The notes beneath the pieces were generated by a model. The model had not been told where the DNA came from and ran no database searches. It worked only from the letters and a program-made list of their open reading frames with translations. The translations under genes and the position numbers were made by a program. Below, piece after piece: positions 1 to 9,897 of a DNA stretch of 64,000 nucleotides (the stretch's first letter is position 1; each line of letters begins with the position of its first letter). Source of the DNA: Palsa-189 sp963803735 (lineage in GTDB: Bacteria; Acidobacteriota; Terriglobia; Acidiferrales; UBA7541); the NCBI GenBank assembly GCA_963803735.1, contig CAWDNV010000001.1, positions 496,001-560,000 on the forward strand, given 5' to 3'.

Positions 1-625
1 GCGATATTCCAGTGAAGCGGCTCTTCACAAAGCCGAACACTGCCAGCGCCAGGATGGTAATCGCCACGGAAAACCTTAGTGCGGAGATCACGTTATCCAG
101 CGACATGTACGGAGCAAGCGGAATTAACCCTCCCACGACGTACGAGGCGGCGATGGTGATTGCACTCCGATTTGCCCGCCCAGGTTCTGGGGGTTCCAGC
201 CCCAGTTCGAAGCGCATCATGAAATCAACCCAATTTTTCTGGTTGCCACAGATGGCTTGCACTACCGGCGCCATTTGGGCATCACTCAATCCATATGCCC
301 GAAAAACCTTGGCTACTTCCTCTGTTTCGACATCGGGCAGTTCCACTGTCTCCCGGATTTCGCGCTCCCGTTCGGAGGCGTAGTGTTCCGAATCCGTTTG
401 TGCCGCGAGGTAACCGCCAAGGCCCATGGCGATCGAACCGGCTACAATCTCCGCCAGGCCGGCCGTGACAACGAGATGCGTCGCGTTAGCGCTGGCGGCG
501 ACCGCACCCGATATGCCTGCGGCCAGCGCAAAGGGAACCGTCAGGCCATCGGCCATACCGATGACCACGTCCCGCACGCTGGCGCTTGCCGTGAAATGCG
601 ACTCCACATGTGGAGTTGAAGGCAT
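1..625 (-). CDS. VIT/CCC1-family Fe2+/Mn2+ transporter (3' end outside window)
   Basis: The minus strand is open from an ATG at 625 to the window edge (208 residues, no stop reached). A ribosome site (AGGAG, complement of 631-635) lies 5 nt before the ATG. The N-terminus has the family signature: a short tail, then a helix with VRDVVIGMADGLTVPFALAAG, then a second helix with AEIVAGSIAMGLGGYLAAQ. A charged cytosolic stretch rich in Glu follows (about residues 75-130) and then further membrane helices. In characterised relatives this fold moves Fe2+ or Mn2+ out of the cytosol using acidic residues of the first helix and the cytosolic domain. Roughly the last helix is missing here. The gene is divergent from era and stands alone in view, so substrate and regulation cannot be fixed. 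The family assignment is firm. Confidence 0.88.
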   Translation of the reverse strand, partial: MPSTPHVESHFTASASVRDVVIGMADGLTVPFALAAGISGAVAASANATHLVVTAGLAEIVAGSIAMGLGGYLAAQTDSEHYASEREREIRETVELPDVETEEVAKVFRAYGLSDAQMAPVVQAICGNQKNWVDFMMRFELGLEPPEPGRANRSAITIAASYVVGGLIPLAPYMSLDNVISALRFSVAITILALAVFGFVKSRFTGIS

Positions 626-738
626 GGGTACTCCTGACGTCTACGATTTGAAGGCGCCGAGTGTAACACGGCCATTTGGGGGCGCAGCAGCGAGGAGAGC
701 ACTGTGCCTTTACCTAGCTTGTAATATGATGATTGATC

Positions 739-1671
739 ATGACTTCTACAAAGAGATCATTTCGCTCAGGCTTTGTTGCCGTGCTTGGGCCCGCCAACGC
801 GGGGAAGTCCACATTCGTAAACCGGCTCGTGGGCCAGAAGGTGGCGATTGTGACGTCGCGCCCGCAAACCACGCGAAACCGGATACTCGGAATCATAAAC
901 CGTCCGGACGCGCAGGTCGTGCTGATCGACACGCCGGGTATACATCGCGCCAGCACAGCGCTCGGAAAGCAGATGATGGCCGAAGTGACTCAGGCGGTGG
1001 AGGGAATTGACATACTGGCCGTGATGATCGACGCCACCAGCGCATTGACGGCGGGAGACCGCCTCAGTTTCGAGCATGCGAAGCAATTCCGCGGACCGGT
1101 GTTTCTTTTGCTCAACAAGATCGATCGGATCGCAAAGCCGGCATTGCTGCCGCTGATCGAGAGGTACTCGAAAGAATTTGCGCCCACCGAAATCATCCCT
1201 ATTTCCGCTCTTACTGGTAACGGCGTCGACCTTGCGCTCGAAAGGCTCATTGCTCAGCTGCCCGAAGGTGAGCCTTACTTTCCGACGGATCAAGTTACCG
1301 ACCAGCCGGAACGTTTTCTGGCTGCCGAGATCATCCGTGAAAAAGCGATGACCAGCACCAAGCAGGAAGTTCCCCACGCCGTAGCCGTGCTGGTGGAGAG
1401 TTTCGAGGAAAACGAGAAATTGGTGCGAATTCGCGCCATAGTTTCTGTCGAGCGCGAGGGGCAAAAAGGAATCCTGATCGGCCGCGGAGGCGAAAAACTG
1501 AAGGCCATCGGCACGGCGGCGCGCGAGGAATTGGAAGAGATTCTCGGTGTAAAAGTCTTCTTGGAAATTCGAGTTAAAGTCGAACGCGATTGGCGTCAGG
1601 ACCCGCGCCTCGTGCAGCGGCTGGATTGGCGACGCCAGCTCGAGCGCCTCGGAACGAGCGAGAAAAGCTAA
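739..1671 (+). CDS. era: GTPase Era (30S ribosomal subunit maturation)
   Basis: A 310-residue GTPase with all Era hallmarks. The G1 P-loop is GPANAGKST, G2 lies in the RPQTTRN segment, G3 is DTPG and G4 is NKID. A C-terminal KH RNA-binding domain carries GRGGEKLKAIG. Era binds the 3' end of 16S rRNA and helps 30S assembly at the cytoplasmic face of the membrane. ATG at 739 is preferred. An in-frame TTG two codons upstream (733) would add only two residues, and two TGA codons lie just before it, so no longer start is possible. No strong Shine-Dalgarno is visible. The stop codon lies one base from the end of convergent ntrX. Length and motif order are normal for the family. Confidence 0.96.
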   Translation: MTSTKRSFRSGFVAVLGPANAGKSTFVNRLVGQKVAIVTSRPQTTRNRILGIINRPDAQVVLIDTPGIHRASTALGKQMMAEVTQAVEGIDILAVMIDATSALTAGDRLSFEHAKQFRGPVFLLLNKIDRIAKPALLPLIERYSKEFAPTEIIPISALTGNGVDLALERLIAQLPEGEPYFPTDQVTDQPERFLAAEIIREKAMTSTKQEVPHAVAVLVESFEENEKLVRIRAIVSVEREGQKGILIGRGGEKLKAIGTAAREELEEILGVKVFLEIRVKVERDWRQDPRLVQRLDWRRQLERLGTSEKS

Positions 1672-1672
1672 T

Positions 1673-3025
1673 CTACTCTTCAGCCGATATTCCCAAGGAT
1701 TTCATCTTGCGGTAAAGATGGCTGCGCTCCAGGCCCAGAGCCACAGCGGTTCGCGTCATATTCCATTGATTCTCGCTGAGCTTGCGCAAAATGAATTCGC
1801 GCTCATAGGCGCTGCGGGCTTCATGCAAGGTCGCATTTGGTTTTGAAGAGATTGCCGGAAGTCCGCGGAAAAGCTCCGGAGGCAGATGGAGCGGCTCAAT
1901 GCGCGAATGCGGGCAAGTGATCATGAGCCGCTCGATCAAGTTGCGAAGTTCGCGGACGTTGCCCGGCCAACTGTAACGGGCAAGCACGGCGAGAGCGGCA
2001 TCACTGATGTCCTTCGGCTTGCGGCCATAGGCTGCGGCAAACTCCGCGAGGAAATGGCGTGTCAGGATGGGGATATCTTCAATACGCTCACGCAATGCTG
2101 GAACCGTGAAGGGTATTACGTTCAGCCGATAAAAAAGGTCTTCGCGGAAAAAACCTTTGCTAATTTGCTCCTCGAGTTTTTTATTGGTCGCGGCGATCAC
2201 GCGCACATTCACGACTGTGGGGTGATTGGAGCCCACGCGTTCGAGCCGTTGCTCTTCCAGTACCCGCAATACCTTCGCCTGCGTACGCAGACTCATATCG
2301 CCGATTTCGTCCAGAAAAAGCGTGCCGTTATCGGCTTTCTGGAATTTCCCAATCTTATCTTCGCTAGCGCCAGTGAAGCTGCCCTTCATGTGGCCAAATA
2401 GCTCAGACTCGATCAACTCTTCGGGAATCGCCGCGCAATTGACCTCCACAAAAGCCTCGCGGCTGCGAAGACTGGCTGCATGCAGCGCATGTGCGACGAG
2501 TTCCTTGCCAGTGCCGCTTTCTCCATAAATAAGAACGCGTCCGTTAGTCGGGGCAGCGAGCGCGATCTGCTGGCGTAGAGCCTTCATTGGAACGCTGTCG
2601 CCTAGCACCTGGTAGCGTTGGCCGAGCTCCTCCCGGAGTTGCCGATTTTCCAATTCCAGGCGCAAAAACTCGAGAGCCCTCTTTACGGATTGCGTGGTCT
2701 TTTCGAGGGATAGCGGCTTTTCGACGAAGTCAAAAGCACCCAGCTTCGTAGCCCGAACCGCTGTCTCGATATTGCCGTGTCCAGAAATCATGACCACCAT
2801 GGGAAAATGTCCGTCGCGGCGCATACGCTCCAGCGTCTCAATGCCGTCCATTTTCGGCAACCAGACATCGAGCAGCACCAAATCGATGTGTTGTTTTGCC
2901 AGGCGTGACAGGCACTCCTCGCCTGAACCTACCGATTCGACTGCATAGCCCTCTTCGGTCAGAATAGAGGAGAGAGAATCGCGTATTCCTGCTTCATCAT
3001 CGACGATAAGAATGGACTGTGGCAT
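1673..3025 (-). CDS. ntrX: Sigma-54-dependent response regulator NtrX
   Basis: 450 residues in three parts. A receiver domain (1-120) has the acidic pair DD at 9-10 and phospho-acceptor D53. An AAA+ domain follows, with Walker A GESGTGKE near 168-175 and Walker B LFLDE near 236-240. A C-terminal Fis-type HTH ends in LERSHLYRKMKSLGI. It activates sigma-54 promoters when phosphorylated by NtrY, whose gene lies upstream in the same direction. The sigma-54-contacting loop reads GSFTGA (215-220) instead of canonical GAFTGA; the essential Phe and Thr are kept. The 159-bp gap after ntrY means it may also have its own promoter. NtrX is preferred over other NtrC-type regulators because of the adjoining NtrY-like kinase. 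Confidence 0.9.
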   Translation of the reverse strand: MPQSILIVDDEAGIRDSLSSILTEEGYAVESVGSGEECLSRLAKQHIDLVLLDVWLPKMDGIETLERMRRDGHFPMVVMISGHGNIETAVRATKLGAFDFVEKPLSLEKTTQSVKRALEFLRLELENRQLREELGQRYQVLGDSVPMKALRQQIALAAPTNGRVLIYGESGTGKELVAHALHAASLRSREAFVEVNCAAIPEELIESELFGHMKGSFTGASEDKIGKFQKADNGTLFLDEIGDMSLRTQAKVLRVLEEQRLERVGSNHPTVVNVRVIAATNKKLEEQISKGFFREDLFYRLNVIPFTVPALRERIEDIPILTRHFLAEFAAAYGRKPKDISDAALAVLARYSWPGNVRELRNLIERLMITCPHSRIEPLHLPPELFRGLPAISSKPNATLHEARSAYEREFILRKLSENQWNMTRTAVALGLERSHLYRKMKSLGISAEE

Positions 3026-3184
3026 ACAAAATTCAGGGGTGGGCTAGTCCCGGAAAAGCGAATTCGACCAACTTCAAGAACCAAGATTTGCTCAAGAATA
3101 CAATCTGCAGCGACGAGATCCTAAACCCAGAAATCCGTGTTGGATGATGTTTGAGCGTAAAATGATCATTCGCTTCGCCCGATT

Positions 3185-5377
3185 TTAGCCTTCCGCGGCC
3201 ATGGATACCGGCGCCGCATCGGCTGCGGGCAATTCGATCACAAATCGCGCGCCTGTGGGCATGTTGTCTTCAGCGCGAATTATACCGTGATGCTCTGCAA
3301 TGACTCGGCTGGCGATTGCCAATCCAAGTCCCGTACCGCGGTCCTTGGTCGAGAAATGCGGCAGGAAAAGCTTGTCTTTGTCCTCCGGAGAAATTCCGTA
3401 GCCGCTGTCGGCGATGGTGATCTCGACTGAATCATGCCCCGGGTGAAATCGTGTGCTCAATACGAGATTTCGCACGGCCGAACTCTCCATTGCCTCTGCC
3501 GCATTGTCGATAAGATTCACCACCACGCGCTGCAACATTTCTGAATCCGCCTTGACTTGAGGCACTCCCTCGGCGAGATTTGTGCGAATCTGCACGTCGT
3601 CAAGGCGGCCTTTGAAGACGTCCAGTGCGCCGAGCACGATGGCGTTGGGATCAGTCGGCACGAGCCGGGCGACCGGAAAGCGGGCAAACCTCGAGAATTC
3701 GTTGACCAGCGCCTCCAGCGTGCCGACCTCGCGTCCTATGAGCGCGGCGCATTCGCCTACCAGGCGTACAAGTTCCGGCGCGCCGCAATCACCATTGTGA
3801 CGGTTAATGAAGCGCAAGAGACGCTCGGCAGAAAGTTGGATAGGGGTGAGCGGGTTTTTAATTTCATGCGCAATGCGCTGGGCGACCTCCTGCCAAGCTG
3901 CAGCCTTTTGGGCTCGCAGCAGTTCGGTTAGATCGTCCACGACGACCAGGTATCCGGCACTGCTCCGCCGTCCGCCAAGCGCGCTCACGGTCACGGCAGC
4001 GTGCACCATTCGCCCTCTTAACCGGAACTCCATTTCCTTTGAGGCGGTGCCCATACGCAGCGAACGCCGGATCAACTGCTGCACATCCCGCGTGGCATCT
4101 TTGCCAGCGAGAGCGATGAGGTCTGACGCTTCGCGCGCGCTTTCTCCAAAAATCTCGCGGGCGGCTCGATTCATGCGCGTGATGCGGGCGTTCGGATCGA
4201 GCGCTAGAACTCCGGTGGGAATATTCTCGAGAACTGTTTCAATCAGGGTGCGGCGCCTGTCCAGTTCCTGAACGGCTTGTTGCAGACTCTGAGTAAACTC
4301 ATCGATCCGCCTGTGGCTATCCGAGAGTTGGGCCGTCATTTTGTTAAAGGAACGGACCAAGGTTCCCAACTCATCCTGGGCCCTGACGTGCACCTGTGTA
4401 TCCAAATGTCCAGCTGCGATTTCGCCGGTAGCTTCCGCCAAGGCTTGAATTGGAATCGTGACTTGCTTGGACAAGTAGAGCGCCGACCAGGTGGCGGTAA
4501 AAAGCAGCAGAACAGTAAAAAGCGACAGGGTTAGCAGGATCTGTCGTTTGAAAGTGCGAATACCCTGGTTCTCTACGGAATACGCGGCCGTCTGGAGTTC
4601 AATGTTCCTATAGCGTGCCAGAAAATCGGAAGGCAGACGGCGTGCAACAAACAGGAAGCCTGAGCCAAGTGGGGCGCGAGCGGCGATAAAGGAGCCGGTG
4701 CGTGACTCCCAGAACTCCCCTCCATTCGGAATCGCACTTTGAAATTGGAGTGTAGGGTCAACGATTACGGGGAGCGCAAAAGGGTCGGCAATAGGCACTG
4801 ATGTTCCTGCGGAATTGATAGCCCAGATTCCATCCGCGCCCTGGCTGGCGGCAAATCGTGCGGCTGGCGCGAGGGACAATGCAAGGTCATCTGAACTCTC
4901 CGTTCGAACGGACGCGGCGGCCCGATCGGCCAGGGCCTGAAGCCGCGAATACTCCAGGTGGCTTACTTCACTGAGCAATGCAAGCGCCTGCGAATTGGCG
5001 TCCTCTAATTCCTGGGGGAACCAGCGGTTCAGTGTACGGTTCATGAGCGCATAGCTGATGAAGAACAGAAAGACTAAAGGCAGCAGCGAGACGGCCATGG
5101 CGCCCAGAACCATCTTGGTTTTAAAGCGCGACCCAAGTTGTTCAGCCCTACGTTCCATCCACAGACGCACCAGAGCGCGACCGAGGATGAGACCAAAAAC
5201 CAGAAGCGCCACGACAATGAAAGTGTTGACGGCAAAGAGAACGACCTTCTCGCCCCAGGTGCGTGGTTCAAACGGGACCCTAAGTGAGCCCAGGGTGATT
5301 ACCGCTGCAAGCAGAAGAGCGAGAAGAACGCCTCCAAGAACCAGGAACAGCCGCGAATTACGTGGGGAATCGCTCAT
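3185..5377 (-). CDS. ntrY: Membrane sensor histidine kinase NtrY
   Basis: 730 residues. Three hydrophobic segments occur in the first 110 residues, then a periplasmic region, another membrane helix near 290-310, a HAMP linker (TIPIQALAEATGEIAAGHLD), a PAS domain, a HisKA box with H504 in AHEIKNPLTPIQ, and a HATPase domain with a GTGLGLAIAS G-box. This order is that of NtrY, the nitrogen and redox-related partner of NtrX, encoded immediately downstream. The ATG at 5377 starts a short charged tail followed by the first membrane helix. The gene is divergent from pilB across a 260-bp gap in which no convincing promoter was recognised. The signal sensed cannot be read from the sequence. Confidence 0.92.
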   Translation of the reverse strand: MSDSPRNSRLFLVLGGVLLALLLAAVITLGSLRVPFEPRTWGEKVVLFAVNTFIVVALLVFGLILGRALVRLWMERRAEQLGSRFKTKMVLGAMAVSLLPLVFLFFISYALMNRTLNRWFPQELEDANSQALALLSEVSHLEYSRLQALADRAAASVRTESSDDLALSLAPAARFAASQGADGIWAINSAGTSVPIADPFALPVIVDPTLQFQSAIPNGGEFWESRTGSFIAARAPLGSGFLFVARRLPSDFLARYRNIELQTAAYSVENQGIRTFKRQILLTLSLFTVLLLFTATWSALYLSKQVTIPIQALAEATGEIAAGHLDTQVHVRAQDELGTLVRSFNKMTAQLSDSHRRIDEFTQSLQQAVQELDRRRTLIETVLENIPTGVLALDPNARITRMNRAAREIFGESAREASDLIALAGKDATRDVQQLIRRSLRMGTASKEMEFRLRGRMVHAAVTVSALGGRRSSAGYLVVVDDLTELLRAQKAAAWQEVAQRIAHEIKNPLTPIQLSAERLLRFINRHNGDCGAPELVRLVGECAALIGREVGTLEALVNEFSRFARFPVARLVPTDPNAIVLGALDVFKGRLDDVQIRTNLAEGVPQVKADSEMLQRVVVNLIDNAAEAMESSAVRNLVLSTRFHPGHDSVEITIADSGYGISPEDKDKLFLPHFSTKDRGTGLGLAIASRVIAEHHGIIRAEDNMPTGARFVIELPAADAAPVSMAAEG

Positions 5378-5637
5378 TGTGAAGACCCTAATTCGGAAAC
5401 GATCGAGCTCTGGCTCGGCGGATTGCCGACCAAAGGGGGACCGCTATCACACTGTGCAAGATATCTATCGCTAAGCACGCAAGTCAAGCCAGCGTTGTGT
5501 CCAAATTGCCACAGTCATTTCGGGTGTGTTAGGTATTAGCGCTTTCAATACGATAAGCAAAACGCCTCCTGCGGGCCCGGGTTTGCTTCTGCTACTTTCC
5601 AAATTGAGGTCTTTCCGGCCTCAGAGGCTCTCTATTC

Positions 5638-7356
5638 ATGTCTTCCCGGCTTGGCGAAATCCTGGTCAAAGAAAACCTGATTACGGCCGATCAGCTTAAG
5701 CAAGCTATGGCCCATCAGAGGCAGAATGGGGGCCGGCTGGGAACTGCGCTGATGAAGTTGGGGTTTGTCAGTGATGACGAAATCACCGAGGTTCTGTCCC
5801 GCCAGTACGGCGTTCCTTCGATCAACCTGAAATATTACGAAGTCGATCCCGCCGTCATAAAGCTCATTCCCCAGGATACGGCGGTGCGATACCAGATTGT
5901 ACCGTTATCTCGTGTCGGCTCAACACTAACCATCGCGATGATCGATCCCACGAACGTCTTTGCGATGGACGATATCAAGTTTATGACCGGCTTCAACGTA
6001 GAGCCGGTGGTTGCTTCGGAAACGTCCGTCAACGAAGCGATCTCCAAGTTCTACGGCGAAGTTCAGAGCGGCGAAGAACTCTCCAAGGTGATGAAGGACC
6101 TTGGCGCCGAAGACGCAGGCGATGTCGAGCTTGCAGCGGAAGAACAAGAAATGGATTTGGCGGCGCTGGAAAGAGCCGCCGACGAAGCGCCCATCATCAA
6201 GCTGGTGAACCTGGTTCTAACCGACGCCGTAAAGCGGGGCGCCAGCGACATTCACGTCGAGCCATACGAACGCGAATTGCGCGTGCGGTTCCGCGTGGAC
6301 GGGCTTTTGCAGAGCGTCATGAATCCACCGATGAAACTCAAAGACGCTATCGCCAGTCGGATCAAGATCATGGCAAAGCTGGATATCAGCGAGAAGCGGC
6401 TTCCGCAGGACGGCCGCATCATGATCAAGTACCGCAGGGAAGGCAAGATCAAGGAACTCGACTTCCGCGTCTCCACGGTTCCCACCCTTTTCGGCGAAAA
6501 GATAGTCATGCGTTTGCTGGATAAGGAAAATCTCCGGCTGGACATGACCAAACTCGGATTCGAGCAAGAATCGCTGACCAAGTTTGAAAAAGCGATTTTG
6601 CGGCCTTACGGCATGGTACTCGTCACGGGCCCAACCGGATCCGGTAAAACCAATACGCTTTACTCCTCAGTGGCCCGCCTGAACACTCCTGATACGAACA
6701 TCATGACCGCGGAAGATCCGGTCGAGTTTCAGTTGGCCGGCATCAACCAGGTGCAAATGAAAGATCAAATCGGGCTCAATTTTGCTTCCGCCCTCCGCGC
6801 CTTTTTGCGCCAGGACCCGAACATCATTCTAGTCGGCGAAATCCGAGATTTCGAAACGGCTGAAATTGCCGTCAAGGCGGCCCTGACCGGACACTTGGTG
6901 CTATCGACGCTGCACACCAATGATGCTCCGTCGACGATCAGCCGGTTGATGAACATGGGCATCGAGCCTTTCCTGGTAGCCACATCCGTCAATCTAATAT
7001 GCGCTCAACGGTTGGTGCGCCGGATTTGTTCCAATTGCAAGGAGCCGTTGGAAATTCCTGAACAAGCTCTGCTCGATGCGGGCTACAGCCCGGAAGAAGC
7101 CAAGAAAACGACCGTGTATCAGGGGAAAGGTTGCGGTACCTGCAATAAGAATGGCTATAAGGGGCGCGTCGGCCTTTACGAAGTAATGGAAATAAATGAT
7201 GAATTGCGCGAATTGATTCTCGTCGGTGCCTCAGCTTTGGAGCTTAAGAAGAAAGCCCTCGATATTGGGATGATCACCCTGCGGCGCAGCGGTTTAACCA
7301 AAGCAGCCGCGGGCCTGACTACTTTGGAAGAAGTCCTGCGCGAAACGGTGCTGTAA
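5638..7356 (+). CDS. pilB: Type IV pilus assembly ATPase PilB
   Basis: 572-residue cytoplasmic hexameric ATPase that powers pilus extension. The N-terminal GspE-N/MshEN domain (SSRLGEILVKENLITADQL) precedes the ATPase core. Walker A GPTGSGKT is at 331-338, the Asp and His boxes follow (HLVLSTLHTNDA), and a tetracysteine zinc site (CSNC ... CGTC) lies near the C-terminus. It heads the co-directional run pilB-pilT-pilC-pilS-pilR, with pilT 13 bp downstream. The start ATG has only a weak purine stretch (AGAGG) upstream. Full length with no lesions. A second, more GspE-like ATPase is encoded at 22151-23782, so this copy is probably the dedicated pilus extension motor. Confidence 0.95.
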   Translation: MSSRLGEILVKENLITADQLKQAMAHQRQNGGRLGTALMKLGFVSDDEITEVLSRQYGVPSINLKYYEVDPAVIKLIPQDTAVRYQIVPLSRVGSTLTIAMIDPTNVFAMDDIKFMTGFNVEPVVASETSVNEAISKFYGEVQSGEELSKVMKDLGAEDAGDVELAAEEQEMDLAALERAADEAPIIKLVNLVLTDAVKRGASDIHVEPYERELRVRFRVDGLLQSVMNPPMKLKDAIASRIKIMAKLDISEKRLPQDGRIMIKYRREGKIKELDFRVSTVPTLFGEKIVMRLLDKENLRLDMTKLGFEQESLTKFEKAILRPYGMVLVTGPTGSGKTNTLYSSVARLNTPDTNIMTAEDPVEFQLAGINQVQMKDQIGLNFASALRAFLRQDPNIILVGEIRDFETAEIAVKAALTGHLVLSTLHTNDAPSTISRLMNMGIEPFLVATSVNLICAQRLVRRICSNCKEPLEIPEQALLDAGYSPEEAKKTTVYQGKGCGTCNKNGYKGRVGLYEVMEINDELRELILVGASALELKKKALDIGMITLRRSGLTKAAAGLTTLEEVLRETVL

Positions 7357-7369
7357 GGAGAATTGCGTT

Positions 7370-8491
7370 ATGCAAGGCGTCACATTAAGCGAACTTTTCA
7401 AGAAGATGATTGAGATGGGCGGTAGCGATCTTCACATTGCCACGAATAGTCCGCCGCGAGTTCGGGTCCACGGCAAACTGCGGCCCTTGGACATGCCGCC
7501 TCTTACCGCCTCGGATACCAAGTCGCTGGCCTATAGCGTGCTGACCGATGCCCAGAAGCATCGCTTTGAAGAAAATCTAGAGCTGGATTTCTCTTTTGGC
7601 CTGAAGAATCTGGCGCGCTTTCGCGGCAATCTCTTCAATCAGAGGGGCGCGGTTGGTGCGGTATTTCGAACGATTCCTTGGGAACTCAAAGGATTCGACG
7701 CGCTCGGCTTGCCTGCCGTAGTGAAGGGTCTCTGCGACAAACCGCGCGGATTGGTGCTCGTGACCGGGCCTACCGGCTCCGGCAAATCGACCACCCTGGC
7801 CGCCATGCTCGACAAGATCAACAATGAGCGTGAAGAGCACATGATCACGATTGAGGATCCGATCGAATTTTTGCACAACCACAAGAAATGCTTGGTCAAC
7901 CAGCGCGAAGTGCATGCCGATACGCATTCCTTCGCCAATTCGCTCCGCGCGGCATTGCGCGAAGACCCGGACGTCGTGCTGATTGGAGAAATGCGCGACC
8001 TGGAAACGATCGAGTCGGCCCTGCGCATTGCTGAGACCGGGCATTTGACGTTCGCCACTCTGCACACGAACTCGGCAATCTCCACCATCACCCGAGTTGT
8101 AGACGTATTTCCGGCGCACCAGCAGCCGCAGATTCGCGCGCAATTATCGCTCGTTCTCGAAGGTGTCCTCTGCCAGGCGCTGCTGCCGCGGGCCGATGGT
8201 CGGGGTCGAATTATGGTCATGGAGATACTTATTCCCAATTCCGCGATCCGCAATCTGATTCGCGAGGACAAGATTCACCAGATTTACTCGGCCATGCAGA
8301 CGGGGACGGGGCAGACGGGCATGCAGACGTTTAATCAATCCCTCGCCAACGCTTTTGCGTCCAAGTTAATCACTCTGGAAACAGCGCTTTCGCGTTCCTC
8401 CAATCCCGACGAATTGCAAGATATGATTAACCGAGGTGTGGCAAGCCCGGTAGGCGCCGGAACGCGTGCGCCTGTTCCGGCGCGGCGCTGA
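7370..8491 (+). CDS. pilT: Pilus retraction ATPase PilT
   Basis: 373-residue retraction motor, shorter than PilB and lacking its MshEN domain and zinc site, as expected for PilT. Walker A GPTGSGKS starts at residue 133. Asp and His boxes (HLTFATLHTNSA) follow, and the PilT-diagnostic motif AIRNLIRE is present near residue 288. It drives pilus disassembly for twitching motility or DNA uptake. An AAGGAG ribosome site precedes the ATG. The C-terminal tail after the last helix is a short Pro/Ala/Arg-rich extension. Confidence 0.95.
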   Translation: MQGVTLSELFKKMIEMGGSDLHIATNSPPRVRVHGKLRPLDMPPLTASDTKSLAYSVLTDAQKHRFEENLELDFSFGLKNLARFRGNLFNQRGAVGAVFRTIPWELKGFDALGLPAVVKGLCDKPRGLVLVTGPTGSGKSTTLAAMLDKINNEREEHMITIEDPIEFLHNHKKCLVNQREVHADTHSFANSLRAALREDPDVVLIGEMRDLETIESALRIAETGHLTFATLHTNSAISTITRVVDVFPAHQQPQIRAQLSLVLEGVLCQALLPRADGRGRIMVMEILIPNSAIRNLIREDKIHQIYSAMQTGTGQTGMQTFNQSLANAFASKLITLETALSRSSNPDELQDMINRGVASPVGAGTRAPVPARR

Positions 8492-8558
8492 TGGTTCAGC
8501 GGGGTCTAAACCGAATTCTGAAATAAAGCTTAGAAAGCTTATTTGAGGAGGAAAGACG

Positions 8559-9773
8559 ATGCCGGTCTATGTCTATCGCGGCACGAATCGTACGGGGGGC
8601 GCTGTCAGTGGGGAACAATCCGCCAGTAACAAAGCGGAACTCATCAATGTCCTCAGGCGCCAGCAGATCAAAGTCAGTAAGCTCTCCGAGAAGGGCAAGG
8701 AATTTAGCTTACCTACCTTCAAGGCGGGCGTTAACGCCAAAGATCTAGCAGTATTTACGCGCCAGTTTTCGGTCATGATCGATGCGGGGTTGCCTCTCGT
8801 GCAGTGCCTCGAAATCCTTGCGGGGCAACAGGAGAACAAGACCTTTGAGTCTGTGTTGACGACGACGCGCGCATCTGTGGAGGGTGGCTCAACTCTCTCC
8901 GCCGCTATGCGGCAGCATGACAAAGTTTTCGACGCCCTTTACGTTAACCTGGTGGAGGCGGGAGAAGCAGGCGGTATCTTGGATACAATTTTGCAGCGCC
9001 TCGCGAATTACATTGAAAAAAACGTAAAACTGAAACGAGCGGTGAAATCGGCTCTGGTTTATCCCGTGGCCGTCCTCTTGGTCGCTGGCGGCGTCATCAC
9101 CCTTTTGCTGTGGAAGGTCGTGCCGATTTTCGCCACGTTATTTCTTGGCTTGGGTGTGAACCTGCCGCTACCCACGCGAATTGTTATCGCGCTGAGCAAT
9201 TTTATAGGCAGCATCTTCGGATTGATGATTCTTGTCTTTATTGTCGGCCTGGCCGTTGGGGTGAAGCTATGGCACGGAACGGAAAAAGGCCGCTTCATCC
9301 TCGACGGTATGCTCCTGAAGCTGCCGCTGGTAGGCCTTCTCTTGCGCAAGATTGCGGTAGCCCGGTTCACGCGCACGTTGGGCACTCTGATTTCCTCGGG
9401 CGTACCCATCCTCGAGGGCCTGGATATCACGGCTCGGACTGCCGGGAATGCTGTTATCGAAAAGGCTCTTGGCCAGGTCCGTAGGGCTTTGGAGCAGGGT
9501 AAAAATCTCGCAGATCCTCTCAAAGAAACGAACGTATTCCCGGGCATGGTGACTCAGATGATTGGCGTAGGCGAACAGACGGGCGCCATGGATGCGATGC
9601 TGCAAAAGATCGCTGATTTCTACGAGGAAGAAGTGGACGCAGCGGTGAAGGACCTGCTCGCAGCACTCGAGCCCGCCATGATCGTTTTTCTGGGTGTGGT
9701 GGTGGGCGGAATCGTCATTTCCATGTACCTGCCGCTGTTCTCCTTGATCGGCCAGCTGGCCGGCGCTCACTAA
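8559..9773 (+). CDS. pilC: Type IV pilus inner-membrane platform protein PilC
   Basis: 404 residues with two GspF domains, each a cytoplasmic helical bundle followed by membrane helices (about residues 165-190, 215-240 and 375-400). The N-terminus MPVYVYRGTNRTGG is typical. It forms the platform on which PilB and PilT act to move pilin subunits. A strong ribosome site (GAGGAGG) lies 6-7 nt before the ATG. It is third in the pilB-pilT-pilC series and paralogous to the GspF-like protein at 20915-22129. Confidence 0.95.
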   Translation: MPVYVYRGTNRTGGAVSGEQSASNKAELINVLRRQQIKVSKLSEKGKEFSLPTFKAGVNAKDLAVFTRQFSVMIDAGLPLVQCLEILAGQQENKTFESVLTTTRASVEGGSTLSAAMRQHDKVFDALYVNLVEAGEAGGILDTILQRLANYIEKNVKLKRAVKSALVYPVAVLLVAGGVITLLLWKVVPIFATLFLGLGVNLPLPTRIVIALSNFIGSIFGLMILVFIVGLAVGVKLWHGTEKGRFILDGMLLKLPLVGLLLRKIAVARFTRTLGTLISSGVPILEGLDITARTAGNAVIEKALGQVRRALEQGKNLADPLKETNVFPGMVTQMIGVGEQTGAMDAMLQKIADFYEEEVDAAVKDLLAALEPAMIVFLGVVVGGIVISMYLPLFSLIGQLAGAH

Positions 9774-9897
9774 CACGAGTTCAATTCCCAAAGCGGAATG
9801 CCGCGCCGGCACGAAGGCAAGTGAGGGCCAGCGTGCACATATCCGAGCCTGAAGTTAGTTGCATTGAGGATCTTGCGCTTGTTCCGCTGGTGCTGCG

